DNA of 61,218 nucleotides from Bacillus sp. MRMR6 (lineage in GTDB: Bacteria; Bacillota; Bacilli; Bacillales; Cytobacillaceae), in NCBI RefSeq assembly GCF_001940785.1, contig NZ_MSLS01000030.1, forward strand, positions 1 to 61,218. The letters are read 5' to 3'. Under the pieces are notes generated by a model, which was given only the letters and a program-made list of their open reading frames with translations, had not been told where the DNA came from and did no database searches. Of this stretch, positions 39,283 through 50,023 are shown piece after piece (the first letter of the stretch is position 1; each line of letters starts with the position of its first letter). The position numbers and the translations under genes were made by a program.

Positions 39283-39630
39283 TTATCTACTAAACGAAGA
39301 ACTGAGGCTTTTTAATGAGTGCATTCTTGCCGTAATAAGGAATAAATCCTCGTAGTTATTTTTCACGTATTCCTCAATGATTTCATACCCTTCTCGAAAT
39401 TGATTGACCAAGTAATAGGTGTATTTACCGTCCCAATCAAACTGATTTATTCTGAGCAGTTCATCAGCTATAATTTGGAACTTAAAATCCTCTGTAATCA
39501 GCTTAATCTTATACAATTTATCTGTATTTATTCGAAAGCTATTTTTATTTTCATAGTTTTTTTGGACAAATTGGATGAAACCTTTTATACCTTCAGCCAG
39601 CATAATCGCTTTTTGCATCTCAAAGTTCAT
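39283..39630 (-). CDS. Hypothetical 115-residue protein
   Basis: Not recognised. Soluble, mostly helical and rich in aromatic and charged residues (MQKAIMLAEGIKGFIQFVQKNY at the start, QFREGYEIIEEYVKNNYEDLF later). Good GAGGAG site six bases before the ATG, so likely real. It sits 97 bases upstream of the KinB-like gene on the same strand, and a functional link is possible but unproved. Confidence 0.6.
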   Translation of the reverse strand: MNFEMQKAIMLAEGIKGFIQFVQKNYENKNSFRINTDKLYKIKLITEDFKFQIIADELLRINQFDWDGKYTYYLVNQFREGYEIIEEYVKNNYEDLFLITARMHSLKSLSSSFSR

Positions 39631-39749
39631 GTTTTCATCTCCTCAATAAATGGTCTAAAACATCATTAAGAAGATAATATGTTAAATGAAGTTATTCTAA
39701 AACCATGTCAACTGAGCTTAAACTTATATTTTTAATAAAAAGGAAAAAT

Positions 39750-39783
39750 GAGAGGGCTCATTTAATTTGATTGATGCCCTCTC
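39750..39783 (-). terminator. Terminator of the CE12 esterase gene
   Basis: GAGAGGGC/GCCCTCTC 8-bp stem with an 18-base loop, followed on the minus strand by a T-rich tract (ATTTTTCCTTTTT). Confidence 0.75.
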
Positions 39784-39801
39784 GAAAGCTTGGTATATTT
39801 C

Positions 39802-40995
39802 TTATTTATTTTTGTTATTATCTTTCTGAACTCCCGTAAATCCATCTAGCCCTTGTCTCTGCAATTCTTCTGCTACCATTCTAGCAAGTTCGGTGGCTCC
39901 TGCACGGTTCGGATGCAATGTATCTCCCTGTAAATAAAGGTTGAGGGTAGCTTCGGCTCCAATGGATGTAAAATATGCTGAACTCAGCACATTAAGATCA
40001 ACTAACGGTACATTTTCCTCTTGAGCTAATGCAACAGTTGAATGCCTATACCATCTATTTTCCGAATTGTGTAATCCCTCAGAATTGAAGTCTGATCCGC
40101 GGCCCTGAGGCGTGGATAATATAACTGTTGCTCCTGAAGCTTTTACTTGTTGGATCATATCCCTCATATACTCTTTAAATTGCTCTTCAGTGGTTGTATT
40201 TTTTGGATTGGTATCATTAATTCCGAGCTGTAAGATAAAGTAGTCGCCTGGTTTAATATATTTTAAAATCGCTTCTAACTGTCCATCATCCTTAAAGCCT
40301 CTTGCTATTTGGCCGCCCGATGCCATATTTCTCACCTGAAAAATTTCCTCGTCAACAAATTTAGAAAATAATTGACCCCAGCCAGCCTGTATGCTGCTAT
40401 CCAATGGATAATAATTTGCTACCGTCGAGTCTCCACCAATATAAATCGTCCTACTGGTCTCAGGATGGCGTGACAATTTATTGATTTCTAGAGCGCTTAA
40501 CGTAAAGTTAGCACCAACTCTTCCTTCTGTGATAAGAAGATTTAATTGGCCATCCGTAATCGGAATTTGAAACGTATCTGTTGCATTATTTCCTGTCATA
40601 TTGATAACCTGGAAAACACCTTCTGCCGCAACACTTGATCTGAACGTATTCCCTAAGGTGACCTTAATCTCGTAGAGACCATTAGGCAGGTCTACATCAA
40701 ACGTATTAGAGCTTTTTGTACCAAACTCTAGAAATTGAACAGCATCACTTGCAGCTCCTGTTCCAGATGCAGGGACATTGATCATATTGTCGGGTGTATT
40801 AAATCCATATCTCTTTTTTTCGTCGTATTGATCAGTGGCACTTACACCAATAAAGCCCTTTTCCACCTTTCCACTCCCGAAATCAAATTTGTAATTACTA
40901 GGAGCAGCCTCTGCTGGTGATGGGACAAAACTGCCTATGATGGCAACCATCAACACCAAGATCGTAATCATTTTAACTACCGTATTTTTCTTCAC
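39802..40995 (-). CDS. Secreted rhamnogalacturonan acetylesterase (CE12, SGNH hydrolase) with N-terminal binding-type module
   Basis: 397 residues. Signal peptide (1-30), one galactose-binding-like module (~35-172) of the same type as in the two PL11 proteins (NYKFDFGSGKVEKGFIGVSATDQY), then CE12 (~182-385). Its SGNH blocks are GGDSTVA (Ser190), ASGGQIARGF, LGINDTNP and DTLHPNRAG. Removes acetyl esters from rhamnogalacturonan I so that lyases can act. Start chosen at the GTG at 40995, after GGGAGG (spacing 8). A cre-like site lies about 120 bases upstream. Confidence 0.9.
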   Translation of the reverse strand: MKKNTVVKMITILVLMVAIIGSFVPSPAEAAPSNYKFDFGSGKVEKGFIGVSATDQYDEKKRYGFNTPDNMINVPASGTGAASDAVQFLEFGTKSSNTFDVDLPNGLYEIKVTLGNTFRSSVAAEGVFQVINMTGNNATDTFQIPITDGQLNLLITEGRVGANFTLSALEINKLSRHPETSRTIYIGGDSTVANYYPLDSSIQAGWGQLFSKFVDEEIFQVRNMASGGQIARGFKDDGQLEAILKYIKPGDYFILQLGINDTNPKNTTTEEQFKEYMRDMIQQVKASGATVILSTPQGRGSDFNSEGLHNSENRWYRHSTVALAQEENVPLVDLNVLSSAYFTSIGAEATLNLYLQGDTLHPNRAGATELARMVAEELQRQGLDGFTGVQKDNNKNK

Positions 40996-41111
40996 TTTTA
41001 CAGCCTCCCTATACGTATTGTAATACAATAAAATACTAGTAAAAACCCCTTTCCCCTCCTTTACTTGCTGTTCAGCCGATATTAATATGTAGGATTTTCA
41101 CCTAACATAAA

Positions 41112-41126
41112 TAGAAAGCGGTTACT
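41112..41126. promoter_or_regulatory. cre-like site upstream of the CE12 gene
   Basis: TAGAAAGCGGTTACT differs from WTGNAANCGNWNNCW at one fixed position. The rest of the 41000-41370 intergenic stretch holds no gene I can support. Confidence 0.5.
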
Positions 41127-41368
41127 TACTTCCTATCTTGATACATTATACTTTCAGAAAATTTTTCCAACATTAAGACATTTTTGAATAGTTTGGATGC
41201 TTTTGATTTTGTATTTTTTTGCATAAACAGTAACTTATTGGGTTTGGGTCTTTCTAACCTAGAAATTTCAATCTCTAGGATATTAGTTTGACTCCAGTTT
41301 TTGCGAAAGGTCCATTTATATAACGTTACAAAATCCATAGCTATTCATGCAAAATAGGCAAAAAAAAA

Positions 41369-41390
41369 GAAAGCATCATTTAATGCTTCC
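41369..41390 (-). terminator. Terminator of the MFS gene
   Basis: GGAAGCAT/ATGCTTTC stem with a 6-base loop, followed on the minus strand by nine T, 30 bases after the stop. Confidence 0.8.
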
Positions 41391-41419
41391 CTTCAAAAAT
41401 ATTGTTATATGGATAATGA

Positions 41420-42685
41420 TCAAACAGTAACATTTTCTTCCTTTGAATCAATGACTTTATTTGGTGACTCTTTTATCGGTGCCGTTTCCTTGATCCCAAA
41501 GGTTAACAGGAAGAAAACAACGGCTGCTCCACTTGCCAGCCACAATGGTGTATATAAACTATACTTATCAGCTAGAATTCCTGCTACTACCGGTCCTAGA
41601 GTTCCCCCAATAATTTCCCCAGTAAGGATAATTACCGCTATTGATGTTGCAGCAAACATTCTCGGTACAGACTCGGATGGAATGATCGCAAGATAAAGCG
41701 GCTGACCGCCAAAACCTATTGCCAGCAAAAAGATAGAACCTGCTAACAATGCAAAATTTGTATGGAACATGGCAATCGCTAGCGGTAAAAAGATGGCTAT
41801 AAAAGTTACTGGTGTGATCACGGCTTTTCGTCCTACCTTATCAGATAAATATGGGATCACTAACTGCCAGAAGAACATAGAGAGCCCAAATATGCCTAAA
41901 ATAATTCCATACTGTGCTTCACTGTAGCCTGAAACGCCTGATAAAAAGAGAGGCATGAAACTAGTAAATACTAAAAGATACATCATATAAAAAACCGAGA
42001 TTAACATACTGACCCATACATTACGAGTTTTAAAAACACTCTTATATTCTGAAAAGGTAGGTTTTTCCTGTTTCTCACCACTGTTACTAGCTGACTTCAG
42101 GATAGGCTCCTTCATATAAAACATTAAAATTATCGCAAGAATGACACCAGGAATCGCTAAGGCAAAAAAAGAATAGCGCCAATTGGTTGCAACAGCGATG
42201 CTAACGACTAAAACCGGTGCAATGGCATTTCCGAGCAACGGTGCAGAGCTTTGAATAAAGCCCATATTAAATCCCCGGCGTTTAGGTGTAGACTCAGCCA
42301 TCATCGTGGATTGAACTAATGGGATAACAGGACCTTCCGATGCTCCCATCAAAAGTCTCACGAGGATTAGTGAGCCGAGTCCGCCAACTAGACCGGAAGT
42401 AAAGGTAGCTGCTGAGAAAATAAGGATAAAAATAATGAGTGTATTTTTCTTTTTGCCGATAAAATCTGATAAACTAGCGAATAGTAAGGTTGATAACCCC
42501 CAGGCAATCGATGTAGCCCCCACAATCATTCCCATTTGTGTGTTATTAAGACCTAACTCACCAGCAACAAAAGGAAATAAGTAGATAATACTGAGGCGAT
42601 CCATAAAGACCAGCCCAAAAACCAAAAATAAGACAATTAAAATACCATTTTCGTAGCGAAAAAATGATTGTTTCGGTTGACTCAC
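41420..42685 (-). CDS. MFS transporter (anion:cation symporter-like)
   Basis: 421 residues, 12 membrane segments. The N-terminal half has VFMDRLSIIYLFPFVAGELGLNNTQMGMI and the loop-2 motif SDFIGKKK; the second half has LSDKVGRKAV. The layout recalls the ACS group (hexuronate, glucarate, aromatic acid importers). The position between the pectin genes and the aromatic pathway leaves both substrate classes open; uronate- or pectin-derived sugars are favoured by the cre site upstream and the adjacent AraC regulator. GTG start with AAGGGGTG site. Confidence 0.85.
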   Translation of the reverse strand: MSQPKQSFFRYENGILIVLFLVFGLVFMDRLSIIYLFPFVAGELGLNNTQMGMIVGATSIAWGLSTLLFASLSDFIGKKKNTLIIFILIFSAATFTSGLVGGLGSLILVRLLMGASEGPVIPLVQSTMMAESTPKRRGFNMGFIQSSAPLLGNAIAPVLVVSIAVATNWRYSFFALAIPGVILAIILMFYMKEPILKSASNSGEKQEKPTFSEYKSVFKTRNVWVSMLISVFYMMYLLVFTSFMPLFLSGVSGYSEAQYGIILGIFGLSMFFWQLVIPYLSDKVGRKAVITPVTFIAIFLPLAIAMFHTNFALLAGSIFLLAIGFGGQPLYLAIIPSESVPRMFAATSIAVIILTGEIIGGTLGPVVAGILADKYSLYTPLWLASGAAVVFFLLTFGIKETAPIKESPNKVIDSKEENVTV

Positions 42686-42755
42686 ACCAAATACACCCCT
42701 TTAAAAATTTGAACCGCCTTTCTCTAGCCTGCACCATTTTTTTAACACTCTACTA

Positions 42756-42770
42756 ATGTAAGCGGTTTCT
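42756..42770. promoter_or_regulatory. cre site upstream of the MFS gene
   Basis: ATGTAAGCGGTTTCT matches every fixed position of WTGNAANCGNWNNCW. It lies about 70 bases before the MFS start, in the gap after the AraC gene. Confidence 0.7.
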
Positions 42771-42823
42771 TATAACTATTATAAGGAGGCATTCAGTTAA
42801 AAACGTTCACATTTTTGCCAAAA

Positions 42824-43768
42824 TTAATATTGATTTTTATACTTTTCAGATAAAAGATCTTGCAGGTAAGAAAGAGCATCTTTTTCGTTATATTGATAGC
42901 TTTCAATACCTTTCTTCTCGTGCAGACGAGTAGTATAAGTCTGCTTTTGATGTTTTTTGCGATACTGATAAGGAGTTGTATGAAAAGTGTCTTTAAACAT
43001 TTTGTGGAATGTATTTAGGTTCGAAAAACCAGACTCAATTGCAATCTGAATAACAGCCCAATCGGTCTCCATCAAATACCTGACTGCATGCTCCAGCCGC
43101 ACTGCGTTCAAATACTTAATGAAAGGCTGTCCCATATGCTGCTGAAAATATCTAGATAAGTAAGGGACACTCAGTTGTTCATTTTCGGCTACCTCATTCA
43201 GCGTAATTGGATGCATATAATTTTGTTGAATATAATTGGTTATTCGAGTCAGTCGCTCAATATCTTTACCACTATTTCGGAGTATCATTTTTTGACTTTC
43301 AACTCTAAATGTGGAAATGAGTTGATAGACGATATCGAGCAGTAATGAATGAATTTTAATATCAAACCCTGCCTCTTTTTTTCGTTGCATTAATATTAAC
43401 TGAACTATTAATGAGCGGATCACATTGAACTTTTTTTGTTCTTCATTCAAAAAAGAATGACAATGAAAGACTTCGTTTTCAATGTTCGAGTAATATCTCT
43501 TTATAAATGAAATCGGAATTTGGAGCATTAATATGACATTATCTTCGCTAGATTCAACACCGTGAACTTCATTGCTATTAATTAACAGTAAATCATTCGT
43601 TTTTAAGGTGTGCTCTTCTTTCCCGACAAAAACTTGAATCTGGCCTCTTAATACAAATAAAAACTCAATACGATCATGCCAGTGCATGGTTACATATTTT
43701 ACACTTGTCATTAACATGAACATTGGAACATCTTCTTTTATCACAACACTTTCATATGGATATTTCAT
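42824..43768 (-). CDS. AraC-family transcriptional regulator with N-terminal cupin domain
   Basis: 314 residues. The cupin sugar-binding type N-terminus has VTMHWHDRIEFLFVLRGQIQVFVGKEEHTL and LLLINSNEVHGV; a helical linker follows; then the double HTH (RITNYIQQNYMHPITLNEVAE, LSVPYLSRYFQQHMGQPF, IAIESGFSNLNTFHKMFKD, PYQYRK). Start at the ATG at 43768 with GGAGGTG five bases upstream. Likely activator of the MFS gene directly downstream and perhaps of the pectin genes; effector unknown. Confidence 0.9.
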   Translation of the reverse strand: MKYPYESVVIKEDVPMFMLMTSVKYVTMHWHDRIEFLFVLRGQIQVFVGKEEHTLKTNDLLLINSNEVHGVESSEDNVILMLQIPISFIKRYYSNIENEVFHCHSFLNEEQKKFNVIRSLIVQLILMQRKKEAGFDIKIHSLLLDIVYQLISTFRVESQKMILRNSGKDIERLTRITNYIQQNYMHPITLNEVAENEQLSVPYLSRYFQQHMGQPFIKYLNAVRLEHAVRYLMETDWAVIQIAIESGFSNLNTFHKMFKDTFHTTPYQYRKKHQKQTYTTRLHEKKGIESYQYNEKDALSYLQDLLSEKYKNQY

Positions 43769-43802
43769 AGACACCTCCGAGTTACCTTTTTTAATAAATG
43801 TT

Positions 43803-44039
43803 GGCTGTGTTAATGTACAGTGTTGATTTTTACGAAATCCGCTCCCTTTCCGCGGGCGTTCCGGGGAGCCTCCTCGGCGCTAAAGCGCCTGAGGGGTCTC
43901 CCCAGACCCGTAATCCCGCAGGACATTGAATAAGCTTCCTCGAATCTGCCCACGCACGAAGAAAATGCGATAGCATTTTCGAGGAGTCTCGCAGATTTCG
44001 CAAAAATCGTTCAATATCAACATTCATCTTTAACACAGA
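43803..44039. repeat. GC-rich intergenic repeat, copy 2
   Basis: 237 bases, GGCTGTGTTAATG at one end and TTTAACACAGAC at the other, in opposite orientation to copy 1 (whose reverse complement also begins GGCTGTGTTAATG). Contains inner hairpins, such as GAAAATGC-GATA-GCATTTTC, and the same core blocks. A 68-codon open frame inside it is fortuitous. Confidence 0.78.
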
Positions 44040-44051
44040 CTAAATGTTAAA

Positions 44052-44072
44052 AAAGGAAGGGATTCCTTCCTT
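44052..44072 (-). terminator. Terminator of pobA and the pra operon
   Basis: AAGGAAGG/CCTTCCTT stem with a 4-base loop, followed by T-rich sequence on the minus strand, 9 bases after the pobA stop. Confidence 0.75.
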
Positions 44073-44080
44073 CCTTTGGT

Positions 44081-46164
<2,084 letters not shown>

Positions 46165-46185
46165 ATGATCCTCCTTGTTTTTTAT

Positions 46186-46200
46186 TAGTAACCGCTTACA
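46186..46200. promoter_or_regulatory. cre-like site inside the pra operon
   Basis: TAGTAACCGCTTACA differs at one fixed position from WTGNAANCGNWNNCW. It lies in the 115-base gap between the tautomerase and dioxygenase genes, where CcpA could block or regulate transcription of the last two genes. Confidence 0.5.
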
Positions 46201-46279
46201 AGATAACCTTATCGGATTCGGGACATCGAAACTTAACTATGTGACCGACTTTTAATCGGTCACATTGATCTAACGGACA

Positions 46280-46465
46280 TTACCTTTTCGAAACAGGAAC
46301 CCCTGCAATCCCCCAATGAGTTTTCGGAATCTCTGTTACAATAACTCTAATACTCTCTTTAGGAGCACCCAGGGTTTCTGAAACAGTGTTAGTAATATTA
46401 TAGATTACTTCTTCTACTTTTTCCTTTGGTCTTCCTTCTAAAATTTGCACATTTATTATTGGCAT
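46280..46465 (-). CDS. praC: 4-oxalocrotonate tautomerase (2-hydroxymuconate tautomerase)
   Basis: 61 residues, the standard length. The mature N-terminal Pro (MPIINVQILEGRPKEKVEE) is the catalytic base, and Arg residues in the GRP and SIRVIV positions fit the 4-OT active site. Ketonises 2-hydroxymuconate to 4-oxalocrotonate, the substrate of the decarboxylase encoded 25 bases upstream. Confidence 0.92.
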   Translation of the reverse strand: MPIINVQILEGRPKEKVEEVIYNITNTVSETLGAPKESIRVIVTEIPKTHWGIAGVPVSKR

Positions 46466-46490
46466 CTTAAAATGCTCCTTTTTAAAAGTG

Positions 46491-47273
46491 TTAATCGGTT
46501 ACGGTAAAAGTTACTTCCCCTAGCCCGTCAAACTTACCGCTAACAATATCACCATATTTCAACTGAACGGCACTTGTAATCCCGCCAGTTAAGATTACAT
46601 CGCCTTTACGTACCTTTTCTCCTTTTCTAGCAAGCATATTGGCAAGCATGGCGATAGAATGTGCAGGGTGGCCAAGGACGGCAGCTCCAGCACCTAATTC
46701 TTTTATTTCTCCATTAATCGAAAGCGTCGCCCCAACTAAATCCAGTTCAAATTGATCCGGTTTTTTAAGCGTTGTTCCAAATACTACTCTTGCGGTGCTC
46801 GCATTATCAGCAATTACATCCGGTAATGTAAACTGGAAGTTCTCATAACGACTATCTATAATTTCTAATGCAGGTAAAACATACTCCGTTTTTGCTAACA
46901 CTTGTGCACCGGTTACACCAGGACCTTCTATATCTTCTCCGATCACAAAAGCAACTTCCGCTTCCACTTTGGGATGAATTAATTCATGTAATGGAACCTT
47001 ACCGCCATTTTCAATGATCATATAATCAAACACATAGCCATAAATCGGTTCTTCGATTCCCATTTGTTTCATTTTTGCCTGACTCGTTAATCCCATTTTT
47101 GGTCCAACAATTCTTCTTCCTTCATTTAATTTCAGGTTAACAATTTCCTGTTGAACTAGGTAGGCTTCTTCAACCGATAAATCAGGCTTTAAGTCTACCG
47201 TTACCTTTGCAACCTCGCGTTTCTCTACTTCTGCTGCGACTAAATAATTGGCGATTTCCTTATATCGACTCAA
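46491..47273 (-). CDS. praD: 4-oxalocrotonate decarboxylase (2-oxo-3-hexenedioate decarboxylase)
   Basis: 260 residues, XylI/DmpH type of the FAH-like hydratase/decarboxylase family. KMGLTSQAKMKQMGIEEPIYGYVFDYM, HPKVEAEVAFVIGEDI and ADNASTARVVFG are seen in order (metal-binding Glu residues in EAE). Distinguished from the hydratase at 49235 by KMKQMGIEEPIYG and NASTARVV. Gives 2-oxopent-4-enoate plus CO2. Tightly packed between the aldolase and tautomerase genes. Confidence 0.9.
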   Translation of the reverse strand: MSRYKEIANYLVAAEVEKREVAKVTVDLKPDLSVEEAYLVQQEIVNLKLNEGRRIVGPKMGLTSQAKMKQMGIEEPIYGYVFDYMIIENGGKVPLHELIHPKVEAEVAFVIGEDIEGPGVTGAQVLAKTEYVLPALEIIDSRYENFQFTLPDVIADNASTARVVFGTTLKKPDQFELDLVGATLSINGEIKELGAGAAVLGHPAHSIAMLANMLARKGEKVRKGDVILTGGITSAVQLKYGDIVSGKFDGLGEVTFTVTD

Positions 47274-47287
47274 TTCCCTCTACCTCC

Positions 47288-48322
47288 TTAGGCACGAACA
47301 CTTTGCTTTTTTTTAGAAAGTTCAGCAGCAACATCAAAAATCATATCCTCTTGTCCGCCAACAATCTTTTGTCTGCCAAGCTCGATTAAAATATCTCTTG
47401 AATCAATTCCGAATTGAGTGGCAGCTCTCCTAGCATGCAATAAAAAGCTAGAGTAAACTCCTGCATAACCTAGGACAAGACCATCTCTGGTAATTTCTTG
47501 TGGCTTTTCTAAAATAGGAGCCACTAGTTCTTCCGCGATATCCATCATCTTAAATACATCAATTCCCGTTTTAATTCCTAGCTTTTCTAAAACAGCGACT
47601 AATACCTCTGTTTGTGTATTTCCAGCACCGGCTCCTAGACAGCGAATACTCCCGTCGATTCTCGTTGCCCCTTCTTCAATCGCAGCTAAGCTGTTCGCCA
47701 TCGCTAACGAAAGATTATTATGAGCGTGGAAACCGACATTCACACCAATGCTATTCTTTAATGCATGAATTCTCTCTTTTACTTGATGCGGTAACAGTGC
47801 CCCGGCAGAATCGACCACATACACAGTATCTGCCCCGTAGCTTTCCATCAGCTTTGCTTGCTCTACCAATTTGGACGTTGGCGCCATATGGGACATCATT
47901 AAAAATCCAACTGTTTCAAGACCAAGCTCTTTTGCCATCGCAATATGCTGGGGTGCTACATCTGCTTCCGTTACATGTGTAGCAATACGAGCCATTTTAG
48001 CCCCTAGATTGGCAGCCTGCTTTAAATCATGAACCGTCCCGATTCCAGGTAACAGCAAAACAGCGATTTTAGCATTTTTGACAACAGATGCAGCTGCTTC
48101 GATCAGTTTCATTTCATCTGTTAACGATAATCCATATTGTAAAGAAGAACCGCCTAGTCCATCCCCATGGGAAACTTCAATAACTGGAACATTTGCTTCG
48201 TCTAATGCCTTGGCAACATTCGTTACTTGTTCAACCGTAAACTGATGTCCAATTGCATGACTGCCATCACGCAAGGCAACTTCAGTTATATAAATTTCTC
48301 TTTCATTACTCACTACACTCAA
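47288..48322 (-). CDS. praF: 4-hydroxy-2-oxovalerate aldolase
   Basis: 344 residues, DmpG/BphI type. [15 protein letters not shown] carries the Arg and Asp of the metal site and the catalytic His; [13 protein letters not shown] has the HxH metal ligands. Splits 4-hydroxy-2-oxovalerate to pyruvate and acetaldehyde, and in the known family channels acetaldehyde to the partner dehydrogenase. Its gene overlaps that of the dehydrogenase by 4 bases, consistent with complex formation. Confidence 0.95.
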   Translation of the reverse strand: MSVVSNEREIYITEVALRDGSHAIGHQFTVEQVTNVAKALDEANVPVIEVSHGDGLGGSSLQYGLSLTDEMKLIEAAASVVKNAKIAVLLLPGIGTVHDLKQAANLGAKMARIATHVTEADVAPQHIAMAKELGLETVGFLMMSHMAPTSKLVEQAKLMESYGADTVYVVDSAGALLPHQVKERIHALKNSIGVNVGFHAHNNLSLAMANSLAAIEEGATRIDGSIRCLGAGAGNTQTEVLVAVLEKLGIKTGIDVFKMMDIAEELVAPILEKPQEITRDGLVLGYAGVYSSFLLHARRAATQFGIDSRDILIELGRQKIVGGQEDMIFDVAAELSKKKQSVRA

Positions 48323-49206
48323 CTCCTTACCTCAACGGAGATTTTATGTTTCGCCCATTCTTCCGCTACTTTCACCGATGCAGCTGTCATGATATCCAAG
48401 TTTCCGGAATACTTAGGCAAATAATCGCCAGCACCTTCCACTTCAATAAACACCGTTACCCGATTGCCATCGAAAATTGGTTCTTGTCTTAACCGGTAGC
48501 CTGGAACATACGTTTGAACCTGCTTCTCCATTTCTTTAATAGAAGCCGTAATTTCTTCTGCCTTAACCTCTTCTCCTTCGACAAGGACATGAATGGTATC
48601 TCGCATCATAATTGGCGGCTCTGCTGGATTTAAGACGATAATCGCTTTTCCTTTTTTGGCACCGCCAATTTTTTCAATTCCACGTGCAGTCGTTTGTGTG
48701 AACTCATCAATATTTGCTCTTGTCCCTGGTCCTGCACTTTTGCTAGAAATGGTTGCCACTATTTCCGCATATTCGACAGGCTGAACCCGATGAATCGCAT
48801 GAACGATGGGGATCGTTGCCTGGCCACCACAGGTTATTAAATTAATATTTTCCGCATTTACATGTTCCTCAATATTTACCGGCGGGACGACTAAAGGCCC
48901 GACTGCTGCAGGTGTTAAATCAAGCACCTGTTTTCCGGCTTCTTTTAATAGTTTTGCGTGTCTAATATGTGCTTTTGCACTTGTGGCATCAAAAACTATA
49001 TCTGCAAGCTCTGGTCTCTCTAAAAAACCTTGTATTCCGGTATCAATTGTCTCATAACCTAGCTCTCTGGCTTTCTGTAAACCTTCTGAAGCTGGATCTA
49101 TTCCAATTACAGTTGTTAATTCTAGAACTTCCGATCTGCCTAGTTTTAACATGAGATCTGTACCGATGTTTCCCGAACCCAATATCGCTACCTTTACTTT
49201 CGTCAA
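48319..49206 (-). CDS. praG: Acetaldehyde dehydrogenase (acylating)
   Basis: 295 residues, DmpF/MhpF type. Rossmann motif [14 protein letters not shown] at the N-terminus, and the catalytic Cys in [16 protein letters not shown]. Converts acetaldehyde, CoA and NAD+ to acetyl-CoA in complex with the aldolase. I prefer the TTG at 49206, preceded by GAGGGG (spacing 8), over an upstream in-frame start that would translate the ribosome site. Confidence 0.94.
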   Translation of the reverse strand: MTKVKVAILGSGNIGTDLMLKLGRSEVLELTTVIGIDPASEGLQKARELGYETIDTGIQGFLERPELADIVFDATSAKAHIRHAKLLKEAGKQVLDLTPAAVGPLVVPPVNIEEHVNAENINLITCGGQATIPIVHAIHRVQPVEYAEIVATISSKSAGPGTRANIDEFTQTTARGIEKIGGAKKGKAIIVLNPAEPPIMMRDTIHVLVEGEEVKAEEITASIKEMEKQVQTYVPGYRLRQEPIFDGNRVTVFIEVEGAGDYLPKYSGNLDIMTAASVKVAEEWAKHKISVEVRS

Positions 49207-49234
49207 AAGTTTTCCCCTCACTTCCTTAATATAA

Positions 49235-50011
49235 TTAAAATCGTACACTTACTTGACCGATATGTGCGAATCTTGCGGTAAAAGTATCCCCTTTGTTGGC
49301 TGCTTCTGCTGCTGACAATGCTCCTGAGAGAATGACTTCTCCTGCCTTCAGAGAAATATCAAATTCCGCTAGCTTATTGGCTAACCAGGCAACGCAATTG
49401 GCCGGATTTCCTAGTGCTGCTGCCCCTACACCCGTGTTGACTAGCTCACCATTTTTCGTTAACACCATACCTACTAATTCAAGGTCGATATCTTCAATTT
49501 TTGCAGGCTTGCCGCCAAGAACGTAAAATCCTGATGAGGCATTGTCTGCTACCGTATCTGCCAAAGTAATCTTCCAATCTTTCACTCTGCTATCAACGAT
49601 TTCAAGTGCAGGTACAATATAGTCTGTTGCTTGAAGGACATCAATTGCAGTTACATTTGGTCCTCGTAATTCCTTTTTTAAAATAAAGGCAATTTCTGCT
49701 TCTACTTTTGGTTGAAGGACGTGCTCAATCGAGATATGACCTCCGTTTTCGACCACCATTCCATCCAGCAAATGTCCATAATCAGGCTCATTCACACCAA
49801 GTAATCTCTGCATGGCTAGTGAAGTTAAACCAATCTTTTTCCCTACAATCGTTTGACCTTCAGCTACTTTTCGCTGAATATTTTCAAGCTGAATAGAATA
49901 AGCTTCTTTTATCGTTAGTTCTGGCTCAACAGATGAGAGAGGAGAAATGCCTATACGAGTGGTTTCTGCATCAGCCAATTGTTCTGCAAACTGTTTTATT
50001 TTATTGGTCAT
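49235..50011 (-). CDS. praE: 2-oxopent-4-enoate hydratase
   Basis: 258 residues, DmpE/MhpD/XylJ family. [40 protein letters not shown], and [14 protein letters not shown] are seen in order. Adds water to 2-oxopent-4-enoate to give 4-hydroxy-2-oxovalerate. The [10 protein letters not shown] and SSGFYVLG segments mark it as the hydratase rather than the decarboxylase paralogue. Sits between the dehydrogenase genes, 12 bases after praB. Confidence 0.9.
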   Translation of the reverse strand: MTNKIKQFAEQLADAETTRIGISPLSSVEPELTIKEAYSIQLENIQRKVAEGQTIVGKKIGLTSLAMQRLLGVNEPDYGHLLDGMVVENGGHISIEHVLQPKVEAEIAFILKKELRGPNVTAIDVLQATDYIVPALEIVDSRVKDWKITLADTVADNASSGFYVLGGKPAKIEDIDLELVGMVLTKNGELVNTGVGAAALGNPANCVAWLANKLAEFDISLKAGEVILSGALSAAEAANKGDTFTARFAHIGQVSVRF

Positions 50012-50023
50012 CGGTATACTCCT

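Noticed and set aside
41126..41338. 70-codon open frame on the minus strand upstream of the CE12 gene
   Set aside because: No ribosome site, low-complexity Lys-rich sequence, and it begins at the cre-like promoter region of the CE12 gene.
43830..44036. 68-codon open frame on the minus strand
   Set aside because: Lies completely within the GC-rich repeat copy 2; a by-product of the repeat sequence.
43774..44080. Repeat copy 2 as a promoter or regulatory region for the AraC gene
   Set aside because: The AraC gene has its own ribosome site and the repeat core also occurs at unrelated loci, so a specific regulatory role is not supported.
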